A stretch of DNA of 16,410 nucleotides from JBJSXF01 sp046086225 (GTDB lineage Bacteria; Actinomycetota; Acidimicrobiia; IMCC26256; PALSA-610): the NCBI GenBank assembly GCA_046086225.1, contig JBJSXF010000006.1, positions 1 through 16,410 of the forward strand, read 5' to 3'. A program made the translations under genes and the position numbers. The notes under the pieces were generated by a model. The model did no database searches. It worked only from the letters and a program-made list of their open reading frames with translations, and was not told the DNA's origin. Positions 1 through 7,535 of the stretch are shown piece after piece (within the stretch, counting starts at the first letter, position 1; the number at the start of each line of letters is the position of its first letter).

Positions 1-136
1 GATCGCCCCGGCCGACGCGACCCGTGCCTCCGATCCGATCGCATCGCTCGCCATTCATCGAGACTGCGACTCCGAAGATGAGACGAACCGAAGCACTCCG
101 ACCCGGCCCGCTCGGAGCGGCCGCCGGACGCGCCGG

Positions 137-142
137 TAGTAT
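137..142 (+). promoter_or_regulatory. Possible -10 element of the aldehyde dehydrogenase gene
   Basis: TAGTAT fits the actinobacterial TANNNT -10 pattern and lies 34 bases before the ATG at 177. That leaves room for a leader carrying the GAGAGAGG ribosome-binding site at 163-170. No convincing -35 is visible. The stretch 1-136 holds no gene that I can support. Confidence 0.35.
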
Positions 143-176
143 CCGGCCCGGAACACCCCGGCGAGAGAGGGTCGCG

Positions 177-1640
177 ATGCACACCTACGAGAAGCTCTTC
201 ATCGGCGGTCAGTGGGTGGCGCCCGCCACCTCGGCCACGATCCCCGTGATCTCCCCCCACTCCGAGGAGCTGGTCGGGTCGGTCCCCGAGGCGAGCACCG
301 ACGACGTCGACCGTGCGGTCGCCGCGGCCCGCCGGGCCTTCGACGCCGGCGAGTGGTCGAACGCCGCACCGGAGGACCGCATCGCCGCCGTCCGTCGGTT
401 CAGCGACCTCTACATGGCGAAGATGATGGACATCGCCGCGGTGATCACCACCGAGATGGGCTCGCCGATCTCCTTCTCCCAGCTCGCGCAGACCCCGGCG
501 CCGTGGATGATGCTCAACAGTTTCATCGACGTGGCCGCGAACCACCCGTGGGAGGAGCGCCGCCAGGGTGTGCTCGGCGGCGAGGTCGTGATCCGCAGCG
601 AGGCCGTCGGCGTGGTCGCCGCCATCGTGCCGTGGAACGTGCCCCAGTTCGTGACGATGTCGAAGCTCGCCCCTGCGCTCCTGGCCGGCTGCTCAATCAT
701 CATCAAGCCCGCACCCGAGACCCCGCTCGACGCCATGATGATGGCCGAGCTCATCGCCGAGGCCGGGATCCCCGAGGGCGTCGTGTCGGTGCTCCCGGCG
801 GGCCGCGAGGTCGGTGAACACCTCGTGAGCCACCCCGGCATCGACAAGGTCGCCTTCACCGGCTCCACCGCGGCCGGTCGCCGCATCGCCGCGATCTGCG
901 GCGAGCAGTTGAAGCGCTGCACGCTCGAGCTCGGCGGCAAGTCGGCGGCGATCATCCTCGACGACGCCGACCTCGGCCTGGTGACCGAGGGCCTGAAGTT
1001 CGCGTCGTTCATGAACAACGGCCAGGCCTGCGTGGCCCAGACCCGCATCCTCGCCAGCCGGAAGAACTACGCGACCGTGGTCGACGCCGTCTCGGCGCTC
1101 GCCTCGTCGCTGGTCGTCGGCGACCCTCACGACCCCGCCACCGAGGTCGGGCCGCTGGTCGCCCAGCGCCAGCAGGAGCGGGTCGAGAAGTACATCGCGC
1201 TCGGCCAGGAGGAAGGGGCCCGGGTCGTCGTCGGCGGCAACGGCATGCCCGCCGGGATGGAGAAGGGCTGGTACGTGCAGCCGACCGTCTTCGCCGACGC
1301 CACCAACCAGATGCGCATCGCCCGGGAGGAGATCTTCGGGCCTGTGGTCACGGTCATCCCCTTCGACGACGTCAACGACGCCATCGCCATCGCCAACGAC
1401 AGCGAGTACGGCCTGGCCGGCTCGGTGTGGACCGGCGACGTCGACACCGGTCTCGACATGGCCCGGCGGGTGCGCACCGGCACCTACGGCGTCAACCAGT
1501 ACACGATGGACTTCGTGGCCCCGTTCGGCGGCTACAAGTCGAGCGGCATCGGCCGGGAGTTCGGTAAGGAGGGCTTCGAGCACTACCTCGAGCTCAAGTC
1601 GATCGTGCCGCCCGGGGCCGGGGTCGCCGCCGCGGGCTGA
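177..1640 (+). CDS. NAD(P)-dependent aldehyde dehydrogenase
   Basis: This 487-residue protein has the normal length of the aldehyde dehydrogenase superfamily, which oxidises aldehydes to carboxylic acids with NAD(P)+ in the cytoplasm. Visible motifs in order are the PWN segment with Asn154, the cofactor-binding Lys177 in IIKPAPE, the FTGS turn near 228-230, the general base Glu251 in ELGGK, the nucleophile Cys285 in NNGQAC, and EEIFGPV at 384-390. The frame is open upstream to position 24, but I chose ATG 177. It has a GAGAGAGG ribosome-binding site six bases upstream, and the protein then starts HTYEKLFIGGQW as family members do. The extra 51 upstream residues look like non-coding sequence. 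It stands alone on its strand. The overall look is that of actinobacterial betaine/short-chain aldehyde dehydrogenases; the substrate cannot be named. Confidence 0.95.
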   Translation: MHTYEKLFIGGQWVAPATSATIPVISPHSEELVGSVPEASTDDVDRAVAAARRAFDAGEWSNAAPEDRIAAVRRFSDLYMAKMMDIAAVITTEMGSPISFSQLAQTPAPWMMLNSFIDVAANHPWEERRQGVLGGEVVIRSEAVGVVAAIVPWNVPQFVTMSKLAPALLAGCSIIIKPAPETPLDAMMMAELIAEAGIPEGVVSVLPAGREVGEHLVSHPGIDKVAFTGSTAAGRRIAAICGEQLKRCTLELGGKSAAIILDDADLGLVTEGLKFASFMNNGQACVAQTRILASRKNYATVVDAVSALASSLVVGDPHDPATEVGPLVAQRQQERVEKYIALGQEEGARVVVGGNGMPAGMEKGWYVQPTVFADATNQMRIAREEIFGPVVTVIPFDDVNDAIAIANDSEYGLAGSVWTGDVDTGLDMARRVRTGTYGVNQYTMDFVAPFGGYKSSGIGREFGKEGFEHYLELKSIVPPGAGVAAAG

Positions 1641-1667
1641 TCGCCTGCGGACACCGCATCTCCGCAC

Positions 1668-1697
1668 CCGCACCCCCGGATCCGTCCGGGGGTGCGG
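1668..1697. terminator. Strong hairpin between convergent genes
   Basis: A 13-base perfect stem (1668-1680 with 1685-1697) closes on a TCCG loop. It sits 28 bases after the aldehyde dehydrogenase stop and 51 bases beyond the stop of the convergent gene. There is no T tract, as is common in GC-rich Actinobacteria. It could serve as a bidirectional terminator. Confidence 0.7.
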
Positions 1698-1748
1698 CGC
1701 GTTCGGGGTCCGGGTCCGGCCCGATCGACGCGCCCGGCGGGCTGCCGC

Positions 1749-2099
1749 TCAGCGCTTCTTCTTGCCCTTCTTGCCCTGCTTGCGGAAGAGCTTGCGCTTG
1801 CTCTTGGCCTCCTCCTCGGCGAGGAGCGCGGCGCCCGCGGCGTTCACGATGTCCTCGGCCTCGTCGAGCAGCGCGGCGATGTCGGCGGTCACGTCGACCT
1901 CGGGCTCGGACGGCGCCGGCTTCATGCCTTCCACCAACGACCCGTACTGCCAGCCCGCGTCGATCTTGCGCCGCTCGTAGCGCGGACATTCAGCGGGACA
2001 CCGCCACGGCGCTTCGGGGGCGAGGTCGAGCAGGCACTTGCGCACCGCCTCGCCCGACGCGTAGGTGCGGCTCTCGTAGTGACGGCAGTCGATGCGCAT
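1749..2099 (-). CDS. Small four-cysteine hypothetical protein with lysine-rich tail
   Basis: The gene encodes 116 residues from ATG 2099. ATG 2105, two codons earlier, and an open frame back to 2168 are alternatives. I prefer 2099 or 2105 because an earlier start would run into the previous gene's stop at 2143. The N-terminal part opens MRIDCRHYESRTY and has cysteines at 5, 22, 34 and 38 plus His7, a layout that could bind zinc or an iron-sulfur cluster. A helical acidic stretch follows, and the protein ends in a strongly basic run (KSKRKLFRKQGKKGKKKR) that could bind nucleic acid. I do not recognise a named family, but the conserved-looking N-terminus and favourable codon use make it a likely real gene. 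It is last in the long leftward gene series, 43 bases after the preceding stop. Confidence 0.7.
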   Translation of the reverse strand: MRIDCRHYESRTYASGEAVRKCLLDLAPEAPWRCPAECPRYERRKIDAGWQYGSLVEGMKPAPSEPEVDVTADIAALLDEAEDIVNAAGAALLAEEEAKSKRKLFRKQGKKGKKKR

Positions 2100-2142
2100 C
2101 GGCATCCGACCATTCTGCCGCGCGTGGCCGCAGCCCGGACCG

Positions 2143-2700
2143 TCAGTCGAGCCAGCCCGGGGCCACACCCAGGAGGTAGCGGCTCACGGCCAAGCAGGCC
2201 TCGAGCGTCGCGCACGGCACCTCCTCGCCCCGGCGGATCCCGAGGAGCGACACCGACTGGTGCGCCACGATCCGCAGCGAACGCTCGGGCGCGTCGGTCG
2301 CCGACGGATAGGAGTCGGTCGCCGAGACTTCGAGCGGGAGGTCGGGCCCGCCCACTCCGGCCAGGTCGGTCGCGAGCACGAGGAGGTCGGGACCGTGCGG
2401 CAGGGGCGGCAGCGCCCAGGTGAAGTTGAGGGGGAACCGGTAGGTGTCCGGGGGCTCCTCGTCGTCGTCGAGCTCGACCACTGCGTCCTCGAACCCGAGC
2501 AGCACCCGCGGATCGACCTCGAGCGAGCAGTAGAGGTCGAGCGGACCCTCGCACGCCTCCTCGGGGTGGAGATCGACCTCCCACGTCTGGCGCAGCGAGT
2601 AGCTCTCGGTGAAGTGCCGCTCGTCGTGCACGTGGAAGCCGTGATCGACCGCATGGTCCTTCAGGTCGGCGACGAAGCCGGGGATGTCGAGGATCGCCAC
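2143..2700 (-). CDS. Hypothetical protein, acidic, 185 residues
   Basis: The protein starts at GTG 2700, one base after the stop of the upstream esterase, so translation is probably coupled. It is markedly acidic, with a DDDEE run near the middle and several Asp/Glu-rich stretches. It has no signal peptide, no membrane segment and no catalytic motif that I recognise. Alternating short hydrophobic stretches (for example LEVDPRVLLGF and LLVLATDLAGVG) suggest a beta-rich soluble fold. The last 25 residues form a likely helix ending ATLEACLAVSRYLLG. Its position in the series after two hydrolases gives no clear role. A start further in is possible, but the first residues (AILDIPGFVADLKDH) read as a natural N-terminus. 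Confidence 0.75.
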   Translation of the reverse strand: MAILDIPGFVADLKDHAVDHGFHVHDERHFTESYSLRQTWEVDLHPEEACEGPLDLYCSLEVDPRVLLGFEDAVVELDDDEEPPDTYRFPLNFTWALPPLPHGPDLLVLATDLAGVGGPDLPLEVSATDSYPSATDAPERSLRIVAHQSVSLLGIRRGEEVPCATLEACLAVSRYLLGVAPGWLD

Positions 2701-2701
2701 G

Positions 2702-3634
2702 TCAGGCCGGTCCCGCGCCGAACGCCTGGCGCAACGCGGCGGCCACCACCGAGAGCGCGGCGGCCCCGTCGTCGAAGGCTGCGCCGAGTCCGAAGAAACC
2801 GTGGATCATGCCCGGGTAGCGCAGGTGCTCGACCGGCACCCCCGCGGCGGCGAGGCGCTCGGCGTAGGCATCACCTTCGTCGCGCAGCGGGTCGTAGCCG
2901 GCGGTGAGCACCACCGCCGGGGCGACCCCGGCGAGATCGTCCGCCCGCAGCGGGCTGACCCGCCAGTCGCCTGGATCGGCCCCACCGCGGAGGTAGCAGT
3001 CGAGGAAGTAGGCCATGTGGGCCGCGGTGAGCAGGTAGCCCTCGCCGTTCTCCCGGATCGACGCCGTGTCGGCGCGCGCGTCGGTGACCGGGTACACGAG
3101 GGCCTGCAGCGCAAGCCGCGGGCCGCCCGCGTCGCGAGCCAGCAGGGCCGAGACCGCAGCGAGGTTGCCGCCCGCGCTGTCACCCATCACCGCCAGGCGC
3201 GTCGGATCGCCGCCGAGTGCTTCGGCGTGCTCGCCGCACCACCGGAGCACGGCCCACGCGTCGTCGACCGCCGCCGGGAACGGGTGCTCGGGTGCGAGCC
3301 GGTAGTCGGGCACCACCACGATCGCGTCGGCTTCGGCCGCGACCCGCGCCCCGATCGGGTCGAACTCGGTGGCGGTGCCGATCGTGAACCCGCCGCCGTG
3401 GAAGAGCACGACGACCGGGCGGGCCGATCCGTCGCCTGCGGGACGGTGCACCCGGCACGGCACCCCGGCGATCTCGTGATCGACCGTGACGACGCCCTCG
3501 GCGACCGGCCCGGCGAAGAGCATGAGCGCCCCGAACGCCGCCCGCTGTGCCGCGAGGGTGGCATCGGAGAGCGCCATCGCCGGCGCGGCCGCCAGCGCGT
3601 CGCAGATCGCCTGCGCTTGCGGGTGGAGCGTCAC
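2702..3634 (-). CDS. Alpha/beta hydrolase, HSL-type esterase (copy 1)
   Basis: This 310-residue enzyme belongs to the hormone-sensitive-lipase-like (family IV) esterases, which hydrolyse short-chain acyl esters. The oxyanion-hole motif HGGGF lies at 79-83, followed by the DYRLAPEHPFPA segment typical of the family. The nucleophile elbow GDSAGG has Ser153, the acid is Asp248 in GYDPLRDEG, and the base is His278 in MIHGFF, so the triad is complete. There is no signal peptide, which points to a cytoplasmic enzyme. Its GTG start at 3634 overlaps the stop of the upstream paralogue as GTGA, so the two esterases are probably translated together. The natural substrate is unknown; the family also contains acetyl-hydrolases acting on antibiotics and on lipids. 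Confidence 0.93.
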   Translation of the reverse strand: MTLHPQAQAICDALAAAPAMALSDATLAAQRAAFGALMLFAGPVAEGVVTVDHEIAGVPCRVHRPAGDGSARPVVVLFHGGGFTIGTATEFDPIGARVAAEADAIVVVPDYRLAPEHPFPAAVDDAWAVLRWCGEHAEALGGDPTRLAVMGDSAGGNLAAVSALLARDAGGPRLALQALVYPVTDARADTASIRENGEGYLLTAAHMAYFLDCYLRGGADPGDWRVSPLRADDLAGVAPAVVLTAGYDPLRDEGDAYAERLAAAGVPVEHLRYPGMIHGFFGLGAAFDDGAAALSVVAAALRQAFGAGPA

Positions 3635-4557
3635 GCGACATCCTCGGCGCCGAGCGCGGTGCGCACGAGCCGGATCGCCGCGTCCCAGGGTGCTTGCGCG
3701 GCGGGCATGAGCGCGTGCATGCCGAAGTAGCCGTGGATGAGCCCGTCGGCGCAGAGATACTCGACCGGCACCCCGGCCGCCCGCAGCTTCTCGGCGTAGG
3801 CCGCGCCCTGGTCGCGCAACGGGTCGTACTCGGCGGTGACGACCACCGCGGGGGCGAGGCCGGCGTGGTCGGCGGCTCGGATCGGCGAGAAACGCGGGTC
3901 GGCGGTATCGGCCTCACTGCGCGCGTAGCACTCGTAGAACCAGCGCATGCCCTCGGCCTCGAGGAAGTAGCCCTTCGCGTTGTCGACCATCGCCGGACTC
4001 TCGAACTCGTGGTCGGCAACCGGGTAGACGAGCACCTGGGCCGCCGGCGCCCGCAGGCCTCGGTCGCGGGCGTCGAGGGCCACGACGGCGGCCAGGTTGC
4101 CCCCAGCGCTGTCGCCGCCCACCGCCACTGCCTTCGCCCGACCGATCGCCCATTCGTACGCCGCGAGGCAGTCGTCGGCTGCGGCCGGGAACTTGGCCTC
4201 GGGTGCGAGGCGGTAGTCGACCGACGCGACCACGACCCCCGCGTCGAGGCACAGCTGGCGGCAAAGCTGGTCGTGGGTGTCGAGGTCGCCGGTCACCCAG
4301 CCGCCACCGTGGAACCAGAGCAGCATCGCGTCAGGGGCCGGGCCAACGGGCTCGTAGATCCGCACCGGCACCGGACCCGCCGGACCGGGCAGCGCCTCGT
4401 CGCGCACCGCGCCCACCGGCAACGGCTCGACTGCCACGCCCGCCATCACCGACCGCATGGCCTCGCGCCGCTCCCGGGGCGAGGCCCCGGGTGTGAACGT
4501 GAGGCCCGCGTCGGTGAGGAACGTGATCATGAACTCGGCGGCGGGATCGAGCGGCAT
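3631..4557 (-). CDS. Alpha/beta hydrolase, HSL-type esterase (copy 2)
   Basis: This 308-residue paralogue of the next gene shares its whole architecture: HGGGW oxyanion motif at 83-87, DYRLAPEAKFPAA, nucleophile Ser150 in GGDSAGG, Asp245 in EYDPLRDQG, and His275 in LIHGYFG. The N-terminal cap (first 75 residues) differs clearly between the two copies. In this family the cap shapes the acyl pocket, so the copies may differ in substrate. The ATG at 4557 lies three bases after the rdgB stop, placing the pair in the same transcription unit as the nucleotide-cleaning and RNA-processing genes upstream. The tandem copies most likely arose by duplication. Confidence 0.93.
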   Translation of the reverse strand: MPLDPAAEFMITFLTDAGLTFTPGASPRERREAMRSVMAGVAVEPLPVGAVRDEALPGPAGPVPVRIYEPVGPAPDAMLLWFHGGGWVTGDLDTHDQLCRQLCLDAGVVVASVDYRLAPEAKFPAAADDCLAAYEWAIGRAKAVAVGGDSAGGNLAAVVALDARDRGLRAPAAQVLVYPVADHEFESPAMVDNAKGYFLEAEGMRWFYECYARSEADTADPRFSPIRAADHAGLAPAVVVTAEYDPLRDQGAAYAEKLRAAGVPVEYLCADGLIHGYFGMHALMPAAQAPWDAAIRLVRTALGAEDVA

Positions 4558-4560
4558 CGT

Positions 4561-5229
4561 TCAGCCCTCCTCGGCGAGACGGTCGGCGAGGGCCCGCAAC
4601 GCCCGACCTCGGTGCGAGATCGCGTGCTTCTCCTCGGCGCTCATCTGGGCAAAGGTACGCCCGTCGCCCTCGGTCGGCACGAAGACGGGGTCGTAGCCGA
4701 ATCCGCCGGTGCCGACCGGGCTCGCGGCGATGCGGCCCTCGACCTCGCCCCGCACGACGATCTCGCGGCCGTCGGGCTCCCGCGCCACCAGCACCGCGGC
4801 GAAGCGGGCCGTGCGTCGCTCGGCGGGCACCGCCGCGAGGTCCCGCAGCAGGCGAGCCACGTTGTCGGCGTCGGTGGACTGCTCTCCCGCGTACCGGGCC
4901 GAGCGCACGCCGGGCGCGCCGTCGAGCGCGTCGACCTCGAGCCCCGAATCGTCGGCGATCGTGAGCAGGCCGGTCGCCGCGGCAACGGCGCGGGCCTTGA
5001 TCAGCGCGTTGGCCTCGAGCGTGGCGCCGGTCTCGGCAACGTCGAGCGGCTCCACCGGTTCCGGGAGCGCGGCGACCGTGGCCACCACCCGGTCGGCCCG
5101 GTCGATGACGGTGCCGACGCCGGGCACGGGGACGGCAGCGAGCGTCACCGACGCCGACGCCGAGAGGAGCTCGAGGATCTCGCGCGCCTTGTGGGCGTTG
5201 CCGGTGCCGACGACGACCGGTCGGATCAC
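4561..5229 (-). CDS. rdgB: XTP/dITP diphosphatase (RdgB/HAM1 family)
   Basis: This is the house-cleaning pyrophosphatase that hydrolyses dITP and XTP to monophosphates and so keeps deaminated purines out of DNA and RNA. The signature parts are the nucleotide-binding TGNAHKAREI at 9-18, DDSGLEVDAL at 93-102 with the catalytic Asp94, GFGYDPVF at 177-184, and SHRGRAL at 205-211. The start is GTG 5229, which overlaps the rph stop as GTGA. The frame stays open upstream to 5847, but that extension is only the rph gene read in another frame. At 222 residues it is longer than typical members (about 197). The excess lies between residues 35 and 65, before ETGATLEANALIKAR, and looks like a short insertion. 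rph and rdgB are adjacent in this order in mycobacteria (Rv1340, Rv1341). Confidence 0.95.
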   Translation of the reverse strand: MIRPVVVGTGNAHKAREILELLSASASVTLAAVPVPGVGTVIDRADRVVATVAALPEPVEPLDVAETGATLEANALIKARAVAAATGLLTIADDSGLEVDALDGAPGVRSARYAGEQSTDADNVARLLRDLAAVPAERRTARFAAVLVAREPDGREIVVRGEVEGRIAASPVGTGGFGYDPVFVPTEGDGRTFAQMSAEEKHAISHRGRALRALADRLAEEG

Positions 5230-5966
5230 GGGCGAGCCGAGGGCGGCGCCGCGATCATCTCGGTCTGGGCCGCGACGATCTCGGCGATGCCCGACTCGGC
5301 CAGGCCGAGCAGGGCGTCGAGCTCGGCCCGGGTGAAGGCGAGCCCTTCGGCCGTGCCCTGCACCTCGACGAAACGCCCGTCGCCGGTCATGACGACGTTC
5401 ATGTCGGTCTCGGCCCGTACGTCCTCCGAGTACTCGAGGTCGAGGACCGGCACCCCGTCGACGACCCCGACCGAGATCGCCGCGCACGGCTGGAGCACCG
5501 GATGCGCACTGAGGGTGCCGTCGGCCACCAGCCGGCTGCACGCGTCGTGGAGCGCGATCCAGCCACCGCAGATCGACGCGGTGCGGGTGCCCCCGTCGGC
5601 CTGGAGCACATCGCAGTCGACCGTGATCTGCACGTCGGGCATGGCCCGCAGGTCGGTGACCGCCCGCAGCGAGCGACCGATCAGGCGCTGGATCTCCTGG
5701 GTGCGACCGCTCTGCTTGCCCTTGGCCGCTTCCCGGTCGACCCGCTCGGGCGAGGAGCCCGGCAGCATCGAGTACTCGGCGGTGACCCACCCCCGACCCG
5801 AGCCCTTGAGCCACGGCGGCACCCGACCCTCGAGCGAGGCGGTGCACAGCACCCGGGTGCGACCGAACTCGACGAGCACTGAGCCCTTGGCCATCTCGGT
5901 GTAGTCGCGGGTGAAGACGACGGGCCGGAGTTCGTCAGGGACGCGGCCCGATGCGCGTGCGGTCAC
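5226..5966 (-). CDS. rph: Ribonuclease PH
   Basis: RNase PH is a phosphorolytic 3'-to-5' exoribonuclease that trims tRNA 3' ends, working as a ring-shaped hexamer. The 246-residue length is normal. Motifs are GRTQEIQRLIGRSLR at 87-101 with the phosphate-binding arginines, DCDVLQADGGTRTA at 117-130, and SEDVRAETDMNVVMT at 180-194 with the conserved metal-binding aspartates. The start GTG 5966 has a GGGAG ribosome-binding site, and the N-terminus (TARASGRVPDELRPV) resembles mycobacterial RphA. The last codons overlap the rdgB start. It lies 22 bases after the MBL-fold gene. Confidence 0.96.
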   Translation of the reverse strand: MTARASGRVPDELRPVVFTRDYTEMAKGSVLVEFGRTRVLCTASLEGRVPPWLKGSGRGWVTAEYSMLPGSSPERVDREAAKGKQSGRTQEIQRLIGRSLRAVTDLRAMPDVQITVDCDVLQADGGTRTASICGGWIALHDACSRLVADGTLSAHPVLQPCAAISVGVVDGVPVLDLEYSEDVRAETDMNVVMTGDGRFVEVQGTAEGLAFTRAELDALLGLAESGIAEIVAAQTEMIAAPPSARP

Positions 5967-5988
5967 ATTGCTCCCGGGGGACGGCGGG

Positions 5989-6717
5989 TCAGACCCGCAG
6001 GACGAGGTGGGGGGCGGCGAGGGTGACGTCGTGTCCGAACGCCTCGGCCGCTTCGGTCACCGAGGCTACCGGGTCGAGTGCCGGCCACAGGTGGGTGATG
6101 ACGAGTCGGCGGGCCGCCGCGGCCCGGGCCGCTTCGCCGGCCTGCCGGGCCGAGAGGTGGATCGGCGCCGGAATGTCGTCGTGGAGATAGGACGCCTCGG
6201 AGAGCACGAGATCCGCTCCCGCACCGAACGCCTCGACGCTCCAGCCCGGCCCGGTGTCGGCCGTGTAGACGAGTCGCCGGTCGGCGTGGACGCACTCCAC
6301 CGCCACGGTGGGCAGCGGATGGTCGGTGCGGGCGAACCGCAGCGCGGCGTCGGCAACCTCGACCCGGTCGCCGTCCCCCACCTCGGTCCACGCGAACGCG
6401 CCACCCCAATCACCGGCGAGGGTCGCGAGCCGGCGCTCCACCCCTTCGGGGGCGAACACCGGGAGTCCGGTCCGTTGCAGGCCGTACCGGTAGAGCACGT
6501 GCAGGCCGTAGATGTCGACGCAGTGGTCGGGGTGGGCGTGGGTGATGACGACTGCGTCGAGCTCGCCCGGGTCGATGTGGCGCTGCAGGTTGGCGAAGGT
6601 GCCGTTGCCGCAGTCCATCCAGATCGCGGCGCCGCCCGCGCGCACGAGATAGCCGCTGCACGCGCCCCCGGCCGGCGCGCCGTAGCTGCCTGCGCAGCCG
6701 AGCACAGTCAGCTCCAC
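5989..6717 (-). CDS. MBL-fold hydrolase, Rv1339-like probable cyclic-nucleotide phosphodiesterase
   Basis: A 242-residue metallo-beta-lactamase-fold protein. Metal ligands are HAHPDH at 60-65, His133 in TDHPLPT, Asp154 in YTADTGP, His187 in HLSARQAG and His209 in ITHLWP, an RNase Z/class II phosphodiesterase-like set. The opening ELTVLGCAGSYGAP and the place between murI and rph match M. tuberculosis Rv1339, which has been reported as an atypical class II cAMP phosphodiesterase. I infer the same activity here but cannot exclude another phosphodiester substrate. The start GTG 6717 overlaps the murI end by ten bases and keeps the first beta strand intact. A GTG four codons in would cut it. Confidence 0.88.
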   Translation of the reverse strand: MELTVLGCAGSYGAPAGGACSGYLVRAGGAAIWMDCGNGTFANLQRHIDPGELDAVVITHAHPDHCVDIYGLHVLYRYGLQRTGLPVFAPEGVERRLATLAGDWGGAFAWTEVGDGDRVEVADAALRFARTDHPLPTVAVECVHADRRLVYTADTGPGWSVEAFGAGADLVLSEASYLHDDIPAPIHLSARQAGEAARAAAARRLVITHLWPALDPVASVTEAAEAFGHDVTLAAPHLVLRV

Positions 6718-7520
6718 GCCCAGGCCTCCACCGCGCGCACCTCGGGCCCGAGGAAGCGGGCGCCGAGGGCTCGGAACACCACGGGATCGCCGCTCGAGGT
6801 GAACGTGACCCGCCGGTCGCGGCCCGGGGTCGCCGCCCCGTCACCCTGGAGCAGATGCCGCACCGCGAAGGCCGTCTCGTCGGCGCTCGACACGAGCACG
6901 ACGTCGGGGCCCATCACGTTCGCGATCGTACGGGCGAGCAGCGGGTAGTGGGTGCAGCCGAGCACGAGGGTGTCGACCTCGGCGGTCCGCACCGGGGCGA
7001 GCAGCCGCTCGGCGAGCACGTGCACCTGATCGGAGTCGACGTCACCCTGCTCGACGAACTCCACGAAGCCGGGGCACGCGCAGCAGGTGAGCTCGAGATC
7101 GGGCGCGAATTCGGCGGTGGCGCGCTGGTACGCACCCGAGGCGACGGTGCCGACGGTGCCGATCACCCCGACTCGGCCGTGCCGGGTGACCCGGGCCGCA
7201 GCCCGTACCCCCGGCTCGATGACGCCGAGCACCTCGATCCCCCGGTCGGCGTAGCGCTCGCGGAGCGGCCCGAGGGAGACCGCCGCCGCGCTGTTGCAGG
7301 CCACGACGAGCAGCTTCACCCCGCGCGCCACGAGCAGGTCGGCGATCTCGATCGCGTAGCCGAGCACCTCGGCTCCGGGCTTGGGGCCGTAGGGGAAGCG
7401 GCCGGTGTCACCGAAGTAGCTGACGTCCTCGTCGGGGAGGAGGTCGAGCAGGGCCCGCACCACGGTGAGGCCGCCGAGCCCGCTGTCGAACACGCCGATC
7501 GGGCGGTCGTCGGGCGTCAT
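6708..7520 (-). CDS. murI: Glutamate racemase
   Basis: MurI makes D-glutamate for peptidoglycan by a two-base mechanism using two cysteines. Both are present: Cys75 in VACNSAA and Cys189 in GCTHYPLL. The N-terminal GVFDSGLGGLTV with Asp12 and Ser13 and the DTGRFPYG motif at 38-45 are also typical, and the 270-residue length is normal. The ATG at 7520 lies 12 bases after the tsaC stop. That stop codon is itself the beginning of a TAGCGT box nine bases before the ATG, so murI may have its own leaderless promoter within the series. The gene lies before the MBL gene, as in mycobacteria (Rv1338-Rv1339). Confidence 0.97.
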   Translation of the reverse strand: MTPDDRPIGVFDSGLGGLTVVRALLDLLPDEDVSYFGDTGRFPYGPKPGAEVLGYAIEIADLLVARGVKLLVVACNSAAAVSLGPLRERYADRGIEVLGVIEPGVRAAARVTRHGRVGVIGTVGTVASGAYQRATAEFAPDLELTCCACPGFVEFVEQGDVDSDQVHVLAERLLAPVRTAEVDTLVLGCTHYPLLARTIANVMGPDVVLVSSADETAFAVRHLLQGDGAATPGRDRRVTFTSSGDPVVFRALGARFLGPEVRAVEAWAWS

Positions 7521-7529
7521 CGGCGAGCG

Positions 7530-7535
7530 ACGCTA
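7530..7535 (-). promoter_or_regulatory. Possible -10 box for a leaderless murI transcript
   Basis: On the minus strand TAGCGT (a TANNNT match) ends nine bases before the murI ATG and begins with the TAG stop codon of tsaC. No ribosome-binding site is obvious before murI, which fits leaderless initiation. The same hexamer stands before the flavoprotein gene start at 14381. Confidence 0.35.

Noticed and set aside
24..176. Longer aldehyde dehydrogenase starting at ATG 24
   Set aside because: The extra residues are Arg/Pro-rich and unlike the family. ATG 177 has a ribosome-binding site at the right distance.
4561..5847. rdgB with a 206-codon N-terminal extension
   Set aside because: The extension is the rph gene read in another frame. 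The GTG at 5229 gives a normal RdgB N-terminus.
3547..5904. A 785-codon plus-strand open frame
   Set aside because: It is antisense to two esterases, rdgB and rph, all with clear motifs. The translation has no recognisable domain.
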